Positions 58,300 through 64,000 of a stretch of 64,000 nucleotides of DNA are shown piece by piece. Origin of the DNA: Peptostreptococcus sp. D1 (GTDB taxonomy: Bacteria > Bacillota > Clostridia > Peptostreptococcales > Peptostreptococcaceae); NCBI RefSeq assembly GCF_900112955.1, contig NZ_FONP01000001.1, positions 496,001 through 560,000 of the forward strand, read 5' to 3'. Positions within the stretch are counted from its first letter, which is position 1. Each line of letters opens with the position of its first letter. Under the pieces are notes generated by a model. The model did no database searches. It saw nothing but the letters and a program-made list of their open reading frames with translations, and was not told the origin of the DNA. The position numbers and the translations under genes were made by a program.

Positions 58300-59710
58300 T
58301 ATGATGTACCCCCTTTTTGTCGATTCTCTCAAAGGTATGGGCTCCAAAATAATCCCTCTGAGCCTGAATCAAATTGGCACTACTATTTCCATTTGAATAA
58401 GAATAAATATATCCCAAAGCCGAATTCATGGCATTTGCTGGAATCCCAAGAGCCACTACTTTAGACATCAATTCTCTAAAATCATCTATTCTTTTTCTTA
58501 TTTCTTCTGAGAATATATCTGTGAATATCAAATTATCTATATCTCCAGCTCTCAAAAAAGCATCAGAAATATCATTTAAAAATCTTGCTCTAATTATACA
58601 TCCACCCCTAAATATTTTTGCTATTTCAGAAAAATTCAATCTCCAACCATATTCCTTTTGAGCAGACAGTAGCAATTTAAAGCCTTGAGCGTATGCTACT
58701 ATCTTTGAGATGTAAAGTGAGTTTTTTACAAGTCTCACAAGTAATTCTCTATCTATTGTACTCGCATCGATATTTTTGAATTGACCATTATAAACACCCA
58801 AGCTTCTACCAAATAATTCTTCTCCAATTTTTCTCTCATCCTTTAGATTAGACATAAATCTGGCATTAAGAGCTGATGTTATTACAGAAATATCCACTCC
58901 AAGATTGATGGCTTCCAAATTTGTCCACTTACCAGTTCCCTTCTGATACGCCTTATCCAAAATTTTGTCCAGTAAATAGTCATCTCCGTCTTTTTCTCCA
59001 AGTATATTTGAAGTTATTTCAATCAAATAACTTTCTAATTCTCCCTTATTCCAATCCTTGAAAGCCTCTTGTATCTCTTTATTATCCATTTTTCCCAAAT
59101 TTTTAAGAATCCAATATGCCTCACTAATAAGCTGCATATCAGCATATTCTATTCCATTATGTACCATCTTTAAATAATGACCCGCTCCGTCTTCGGAAAT
59201 GTATCTGCAACAAGGTTCACCATAAGCCTTTGCCGAAATACGTTCAAGCATTTCGCTCACATAATCATACACATCTTTTTTTCCACCTGGCATAATAGCA
59301 GGTCCAAACCGTGCGCCTTCTTCTCCTCCAGATATCCCAACTCCAATAAAATTAATCCTTCTTTCGCTCAGCTCCTTCGTTCTTCTGATAGTATCTTTAA
59401 AATATGAATTTCCACCATCGATTATTATGTCACCCTCCTCGATATAATCTAATAGCTGTTGAATCATTGAATCAACAGGCTGTCCAGATTTTACCATAAT
59501 AAAAACTCTTCTAGGTTTTTCAAGAGAGCCTACAAACTCCTCTAGCGAATATGTTGGATATATATTTTCTCCAGAGTATTCTCTTTTTGCCGTATCAACA
59601 ACTGCTATAGTTCTATTAAATATCGAAACCCTGTATCCATTATCTGCAAAATTGAATGCCAAATTTTTTCCCATTACCGATAATCCAATTACACCTATAT
59701 TATTTTTCAT
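58277..59710 (-). CDS. gnd: 6-phosphogluconate dehydrogenase, decarboxylating
   Basis: Converts 6-phosphogluconate to ribulose 5-phosphate with NADP reduction. 477 residues, the long form. NADP site GLSVMGKNLAFNFADNG near residues 9-25; substrate motif GISGGEEGARFGPAIMPGG; catalytic Lys in GHYLKMVHNGIEYADMQ. The C-terminal NLIQAQRDYFGAHTFERID is typical. GGAGAA precedes the ATG. It lies upstream of zwf in a two-gene operon making NADPH and pentose phosphate for purine synthesis. Confidence 0.96.
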   Translation of the reverse strand: MKNNIGVIGLSVMGKNLAFNFADNGYRVSIFNRTIAVVDTAKREYSGENIYPTYSLEEFVGSLEKPRRVFIMVKSGQPVDSMIQQLLDYIEEGDIIIDGGNSYFKDTIRRTKELSERRINFIGVGISGGEEGARFGPAIMPGGKKDVYDYVSEMLERISAKAYGEPCCRYISEDGAGHYLKMVHNGIEYADMQLISEAYWILKNLGKMDNKEIQEAFKDWNKGELESYLIEITSNILGEKDGDDYLLDKILDKAYQKGTGKWTNLEAINLGVDISVITSALNARFMSNLKDERKIGEELFGRSLGVYNGQFKNIDASTIDRELLVRLVKNSLYISKIVAYAQGFKLLLSAQKEYGWRLNFSEIAKIFRGGCIIRARFLNDISDAFLRAGDIDNLIFTDIFSEEIRKRIDDFRELMSKVVALGIPANAMNSALGYIYSYSNGNSSANLIQAQRDYFGAHTFERIDKKGVHHNEWNNEN

Positions 59711-59922
59711 AATTTTTCTCCTATCTAAACAAATATTTTTTATACGTTATTGTTATTTACATCATGTCATTTTTTAAATTGTATTAAAAAACCTAAAACA
59801 CATTAAAAGCTTTTCTCAATTATATGATACACTTTTTTATATGCTTTCAATCACAAAACCTATTTTGCAGGTTAATTCATTTTTTTGTAAAAAACATCAT
59901 TCTTTAAAACAATCCAAAATAT
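59711..59922. other. gnd promoter region
   Basis: About 210 bp, non-coding. A TATAAT near 59820 on minus has no -35 at proper spacing. Nothing else recognised. Confidence 0.4.
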
Positions 59923-60028
59923 AAAAAGAGCTTGCAGCATCCGACAGTATTTTTCACGGAATATGCAAGCTCTTCTGTGTAAGCATCTGCGTAGAAGCTT
60001 ACATAATAGAGATATCGTTCACTCTATT
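59923..60028 (-). terminator. Three consecutive hairpins after dut
   Basis: AAAAAGAGCTTGCA/TGCAAGCTCTTCT (59923-59975, T-run on minus) is the likely terminator. Two further perfect short hairpins sit between it and dut: GTAAGC/GCTTAC (59979-60002) and AATAGAG/CTCTATT (60005-60028). Confidence 0.7.
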
Positions 60029-60103
60029 ATATTTGTTTTTAGGCATATCATTATGAACTTAGCTACATTATATCATAATTTTCATTTTATAGCAAAGTGA
60101 TTG

Positions 60104-60568
60104 TTATTTTCTACCCGTAGATCCTACTCCACCTAATCTCATATCCGAAGCAGGCATATCATCATCAGCTGTGAGATATTTGATGAATATTCCTTGAATA
60201 ACTCTTTCTCCAGCCTTTATAACAACCTCTTTATCAGTTAAATTTCTTAGCATAAAGCCAATATTCCCATCATTGTCGGGATTTGAGTAATAATCCGAAT
60301 CGATAATACCCGTAGTATTAGCCAACACCAAGCCTCTTTTCATACCGATTGAGCTTCTGACATGAGTTGTTAAAACTTCATCTTCCAGCATATATGACTT
60401 TATATCTGTAAATATTACACCAGAATTGCCTCTCGGAGGAATAACTATATCGACTGGTGTAACTATATCATATCCTGCCGATTTTGAAGTACCTCTTACA
60501 GGTAAATTTATTTCTAAATCTGGATGCTTTCTAAATTTATCATCCACTAATTCAAAGCCTCTAACCAT
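60104..60568 (-). CDS. dut: dUTP diphosphatase-like protein
   Basis: A 154-residue trimeric-dUTPase-fold protein. Motif 2 is HVRSSIGMKRGLVLANTTG, motif 3 is GIIDSDYYSNPDNDGNIG, motif 4 GERVIQGIFI and motif 5 GGVGSTGRK, the glycine-rich C-terminal arm. It hydrolyses dUTP to dUMP, limiting uracil in DNA. Motif 3 usually reads GVIDsdYrGei; the Asn-rich insertion (SNPDND) is like other clostridial members. It lies 15 bp after the flavoprotein gene, so both share a transcript. Confidence 0.88.
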   Translation of the reverse strand: MVRGFELVDDKFRKHPDLEINLPVRGTSKSAGYDIVTPVDIVIPPRGNSGVIFTDIKSYMLEDEVLTTHVRSSIGMKRGLVLANTTGIIDSDYYSNPDNDGNIGFMLRNLTDKEVVIKAGERVIQGIFIKYLTADDDMPASDMRLGGVGSTGRK

Positions 60569-60583
60569 ATTTCTACCTTCAAT

Positions 60584-61786
60584 CTATGCTCTTAAAGCCT
60601 GAGCCATTTCTTTTGCTAGCTGTCTTAAAGCTTCAATATCTTCATCTTTAGCAGTACCCTTTGTTTCAACTATTGTTGGTAGCACTTCAAAATTACCACC
60701 TTCAGAAGCAAATTCAGAAAGCTCCTTAACAGCTCCACCACTCCATCCATAGGAACCAAATATACCAAGTATATGATTATTAATCTTGTTCATCTTCAAA
60801 GTATACAACAGCTGATTCATATTAGGATAAACTGAGTTATTATAAGTACAGCTACCAAGAATAACGCCTTTATATTTCCATATTTCACTCAAAATATATG
60901 AATCATGTGTCTTTGAAACGTCAAATATTTTTACGTTTTTTATACCTTCTTCAGCAAGGAATCTAGCTAGAATATCTGCCATTTTTTCAGTATTTCCATA
61001 CATTGAACCATATACGACTACCACACCTTCTTCGTTTATTTGATTGGCATACCTCACATATTCTTCAATTATCCTTTCTGGATTTGTTCTCCACACAATA
61101 CCGTGAACAGGGCAAATCACCTTTACATCAAGATTTCTTACTTTTTCCAATGCTTTTACAGCTTGCTTTGAGTATTTCCCAACTATATTTGAATAATATC
61201 TTCTCATTTCATCTTGGAAGAAATCAAAATTCATTTCGTCATCAAAAATAGTTCCATTCAACGCTCCGAATCCGCCGAAAATATCTTGTGAAAACAATAT
61301 CTTATCATTTGGCTCATAGCTTACCATAGATTCAGGCCAGTGAACCATTGGAGTATTTACAAAAGTAAGCCTTCGTCTACCTAGCTCTAGTACATCTCCA
61401 TCTTTGACTTCCAAGAAATTATCCCCTATCTCAATATCAAGATAGTCACTTATCATTCCTCTTGCTTTTTTGTTTCCAACTAAAACGACATCGGGATATA
61501 GCTCTCTAACAGTCTTAATGCATCCAGAATGATCTGGCTCCATATGATGAATCACCAAGTAATCCAACTTTTTACCATTTAAATTATCCTTCAACGAATC
61601 GATAAATCCATCCACTTTTGTAATCTTTACGGTATCCATAAGTGCTGTTTTTTCATCCACTATCAGGTAAGAGTTGTAAGAAACACCCTGTGGAAGTGGC
61701 CACATATTCTCAAATAAATTTGTTTCTCTATCATTTACTCCCATGTAAAATAAATCTTTTAATATTTCTACTGAAACTGTATTCAT
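60584..61786 (-). CDS. A-type flavoprotein (FprA, flavodiiron protein)
   Basis: A 400-residue flavodiiron protein reducing oxygen (and possibly NO) to protect anaerobes. The N-terminal metallo-beta-lactamase domain has HHMEPDHSGCIKTV with the diiron ligands near residues 80-86 and CPVHGIVWR later. The C-terminal flavodoxin domain begins VVVYGSMYGNTEKMADIL near residue 255. The start MNTVSVEILKDLFYMGVND fits the family. The electron donor, often rubredoxin, is not encoded nearby. Confidence 0.93.
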   Translation of the reverse strand: MNTVSVEILKDLFYMGVNDRETNLFENMWPLPQGVSYNSYLIVDEKTALMDTVKITKVDGFIDSLKDNLNGKKLDYLVIHHMEPDHSGCIKTVRELYPDVVLVGNKKARGMISDYLDIEIGDNFLEVKDGDVLELGRRRLTFVNTPMVHWPESMVSYEPNDKILFSQDIFGGFGALNGTIFDDEMNFDFFQDEMRRYYSNIVGKYSKQAVKALEKVRNLDVKVICPVHGIVWRTNPERIIEEYVRYANQINEEGVVVVYGSMYGNTEKMADILARFLAEEGIKNVKIFDVSKTHDSYILSEIWKYKGVILGSCTYNNSVYPNMNQLLYTLKMNKINNHILGIFGSYGWSGGAVKELSEFASEGGNFEVLPTIVETKGTAKDEDIEALRQLAKEMAQALRA

Positions 61787-61946
61787 TAATACTCTCCTTT
61801 CAATTCCATGCTCTATAGCTTATGTGAATTAATAAATAAATGCGATCTCACTTAATTTACATTATACAATAGAATGAACACATTATACAACACAAAATAT
61901 AGATACTCTATATGCTTCTTACTTGCTTAAAACATTGTAATTATAG

Positions 61947-62412
61947 CAATCTCAACCTCAAGCTGGGATTATCATTGTCAAAATCGGACGAATATATATA
62001 ACCACATCTCATTCACAAATTTGGATTGCTATAAATCTTTTTTTTCAAGGCATTTGAAGCAGTTAGCTGTATGCAGATGCTGATATTGACAACACCAATG
62101 CATAGAATAATAGTATCACTAAACAAATTTAAAATACCAAAATTGATAGTAGATATTATGTATTTTATGTACAGATTTGTTTTTATTTTTTTTAGTACAT
62201 ATACACAAATGAAATATTCAGCCAAATCAAGAAATGGATATAATGGCTTCTTTACATCATGCAAAACATTTGGAAATATCATGAGTAGCCTATTTGTTTC
62301 ATCACTGCAAAAACTTGAGCTATACAACAGATCAATGGATTCCAGATGCTACACTGGCAGATTGAATTTTTATGAAACAGAAATAAAGGCAGATTTTTCA
62401 AGTTTATTATAA
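61947..62412 (+). pseudogene. cbiQ: cbiQ remnant (cobalt ECF transporter T subunit)
   Basis: Only the C-terminal half of CbiQ remains. The recognisable stretch VKIGRIYITTSHSQIWIAIN is followed by a run of eight T (62038-62045) that breaks the frame; with seven T it continues as FKAFEAVSCMQMLILTTPMH. Further CbiQ features are KFKIPKLIVDIMYFMYRFVF and SLFVSSLQKLELYNRSMDSR. A TAG at 61944 precedes it and no N-terminal part was found. The family call is from memory of conserved CbiQ patterns. It is not likely to be functional. Confidence 0.8.
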
Positions 62413-62439
62413 AAAAATATTTTAGAATGGAGGTAAAAA

Positions 62440-62764
62440 ATGTATAATAGTAGAGAAAGGAAAGCAATTATTTTTACACTCGCAATTACATTTATATTAC
62501 TTATGTTTCCTGATTCAAATGCAATGTACATTATGGAGGGATACCTTCTACCAATGTTTTGTATTTCCTGGAGTGTTGTCTGTCTAGCATTTTTGGCACA
62601 TTGTAGATTGAAGACATTGGGAGCAAGTATATTCTCAATGACTATAGCCGGACCTTTTGTCACATACGGCATTTATTATATCTGCAAAAAAGCAAAAATA
62701 AATAATCATATATCAAATTTTTTTGCAGCTGCCCTCGGCGACCTGATTACATATTGCGTAACTA
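62440..62764 (+). pseudogene. cbiM: cbiM remnant with internal deletion
   Basis: Begins after a good GGAGG site with a signal-like start, then MYIMEGYLLP, matching the CbiM N-terminus MHIMEGFLP but with the metal-ligand His replaced by Tyr. The frame then jumps from ISWSVVCLAF straight to LAHCRLKTLGASIFSMTIAG, so about 70-80 residues, including the GSCSHPTG metal loop, are missing. It continues through FFAAALGDLITYCVT and then runs out of frame into the cbiN remnant, ending at 62829. Function is very unlikely. Confidence 0.8.
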
Positions 62765-62881
62765 GAAAATCTCCTGTTTTGTGTTCAAACCGGAATTGGA
62801 GTTGGAATAATTGCTTTTTTCATGGGTAGATTTGTAGAAAGGACTCATCAAAAGAAACTTTCTGAAGAAAAAATAAAATAA
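62765..62881 (+). pseudogene. cbiN: cbiN C-terminal remnant
   Basis: A 38-codon open frame, different from the cbiM frame, reads ENLLFCVQTGIGVGIIAFFM then GRFVERTHQ and ends TAA at 62879. It matches the second membrane helix of CbiN (typically ESLLFALQAAIGAGIIGY). The cbiM tail and cbiN head are missing, so a deletion fused the two genes. Confidence 0.7.
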
Positions 62882-62903
62882 ACATAAAGTAAGGTAGAAT
62901 AAC

Positions 62904-63830
62904 ATGAAAATAAACATAGTTTCACACATAGGAGCAGGTGGAAATACAGGGAAAAAAACTCTAAAAAGCCTATTGGAATACTGCGACAAAAAATCCATTT
63001 CGTACTCGGTAAATATTTCTGAATATAAGGGTCACACCATTGAGCTGGTAAAAAAGCTATCGACTGAGAATGAAAAGCTTGTGCTAATTGGTGGAGATGG
63101 AACTCTCCACGAAGCAGTTAATGCACTTAAAATGATTGACAGCAAAAAACCAATAGCGTATTTACCAAGCGGCATAGGTAATGATTTTGCCAGAGAACTA
63201 AAAATAACCTCCAATCCTGAGAAATTTATAGATTCACTTTTAAAGCTAGAAGCGCCTGAAGAATTGGAAATAATCAAATTTACAAATCTTAATTCTGATA
63301 ATGTTGGCTATTCAATAAACAGTATTGGATTTGGTATTGATGCAATTATAATATATCTAAGTAGTGTCAGCACAGGAAAAAGCCTATTAAAAAAAATGGG
63401 TCTTGGCAAACTATCATATTTCCACTATATTGTAAGTGCAGTTAGAAAGCACAAAAATTTTGACGTAGCCTTGGAAATTAATAATAAGGAGTATAGGTTT
63501 GACAACTGTATACTCGCTTTAGTAACCAATCATCCATATTTTGGTGGTGGGGTTAAAATAGATCCACACTCAACAAGCAATAACAATGAGCTTGGGTTTG
63601 TTGTGGCAAATGAAATAAAGTTTACTGACCTTGTTATGATTCTATATAGAATACTTAAATTTGGAGATCATTTCGAAAGATATGAAAAAATAAATAGGCT
63701 TGGTTCAGCCTCGATGATTGTAAAAACAAGAGTTCCACAATATATACAAGCAGACGGAGAATCACAATCACCTGAAATAATAAATATGAAATTCGAACTT
63801 GAAAAATATCCGTTTTGGATATGCAGGTAA
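62904..63830 (+). CDS. Diacylglycerol/lipid kinase family protein (YegS/DgkB-like)
   Basis: A 308-residue DAGK-catalytic-domain protein. The nucleotide site is IGGDGTLHEAVNAL near residues 53-66, followed by PSGIGNDFAREL. Further motifs are INSIGFGIDA and the C-terminal IQADGESQSPEI. Known members phosphorylate diacylglycerol or related lipids in membrane lipid recycling; the exact substrate is open. AAGGT is 8 nt before the ATG. It follows the cbi remnants and may use what is left of their promoter. Confidence 0.9.
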   Translation: MKINIVSHIGAGGNTGKKTLKSLLEYCDKKSISYSVNISEYKGHTIELVKKLSTENEKLVLIGGDGTLHEAVNALKMIDSKKPIAYLPSGIGNDFARELKITSNPEKFIDSLLKLEAPEELEIIKFTNLNSDNVGYSINSIGFGIDAIIIYLSSVSTGKSLLKKMGLGKLSYFHYIVSAVRKHKNFDVALEINNKEYRFDNCILALVTNHPYFGGGVKIDPHSTSNNNELGFVVANEIKFTDLVMILYRILKFGDHFERYEKINRLGSASMIVKTRVPQYIQADGESQSPEIINMKFELEKYPFWICR

Positions 63831-63907
63831 TTTGATATACAAAGTGAAAATAACACTATATGAAAAGTTGATTTCGATCTAAAAATAATTATAAAATTAT
63901 AACAAAA

Positions 63908-63981
63908 AAGTTCTATACAAAAAAGTATCCACATTCATTTTCATACCTTAGAATGTAGGATACTTCTTGCATAGAACTACT
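63908..63981 (+). terminator. Long terminator-like palindrome after the lipid kinase gene
   Basis: An outer stem AGTTCTAT/ATAGAACT encloses AAAGTATCC/GGATACTT and ATTC/GAAT. The inner 46 bp closely repeat the terminator after hpt at 9692-9744. Confidence 0.75.
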
Positions 63982-64000
63982 TTCGAGTCATAAATACTCT

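Noticed and set aside
62013-62327. Minus-strand ORF of 104 codons opposite the cbiQ remnant
   Set aside because: The plus strand matches CbiQ; the minus frame has no ribosome site or recognisable family and is a shadow.
1-64000. CRISPR array, prophage, insertion sequence, rRNA or tRNA
   Set aside because: Looked for regular spaced repeats, transposase or integrase frames and RNA gene cores; none seen by eye.

Overview
The window reads as chromosome of a low-GC, strictly anaerobic Gram-positive bacterium of the Clostridia. My best guess is a Peptostreptococcaceae-like oral or gut anaerobe. The reasons are strong AT bias, GGAGG-type ribosome binding sites with occasional TTG or GTG starts, a T-box leader, cell-wall-binding-2 (CWB2) surface proteins, an FprA-type flavodiiron protein, a short clostridial CstA, and one-enzyme-per-step housekeeping genes. 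The species call is inference. No rRNA, tRNA, CRISPR array, insertion sequence or prophage was seen.

Layout. 1-2761: the N-terminal 920 residues of a large surface adhesin (signal peptide, SpaA/Cna-B-like repeats, start of a von Willebrand A domain), cut by the window edge, followed by about 1 kb of very AT-rich DNA without a clear gene. 3778-8900: branched-chain amino acid operon (T-box, ilvN, ilvC, ilvD, ilvB, terminator). 9083-14607: hpt, a UPF0597 cysteine desulfidase-like enzyme with a previously uncalled 51-residue membrane protein in front of it, oligoendopeptidase F, a Gx/HepI-type membrane protein and an SSAT-like acetyltransferase. 14829-22953: CWB2 surface protein, HtrA protease, pgi, an FAD-dependent oxidoreductase, and two poorly known genes, one with a SEC-C zinc motif. 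23530-28381: a compact type IV pilus or competence-pseudopilus operon (ATPase, PilC, pilin, an apparent PilM-PilN fusion, a PilO-like protein). 28653-38709: engB, lon, cstA, argS, a DUF523 protein and mutS2. 39003-42329: a leucine-rich-repeat surface protein with three CWB2 repeats, divergent from pepD.

44134-52503 is a long co-directional run: degV, trmL, nth, a uridine-kinase-like protein, lepB, an rsmF-like methyltransferase, a small unknown protein, a membrane protein and an omega-amidase-like hydrolase. 52714-55521 carries purB and purA, each with its own terminator; a terminator-like hairpin sits in the purA leader. 55885-61786 carries trxB, zwf, gnd, dut and an A-type flavoprotein. 61947-62881 holds decayed remnants of a cobalt ECF transporter (cbiQ, cbiM, cbiN). 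A lipid-kinase-like gene follows, and a terminator palindrome closes the window.

Nearly all genes lie on the minus strand; hpt, the Gx protein, pepD, the cbi remnants and the lipid kinase are on plus. The best leads are the pilus operon with its fused PilM/PilN protein and long-leader pilin, the cbi graveyard, the structured purA and cstA leaders, the 51-residue membrane protein, and the tandem repeat in front of the adhesin gene. All start corrections rest on ribosome-binding-site position and were made by eye.
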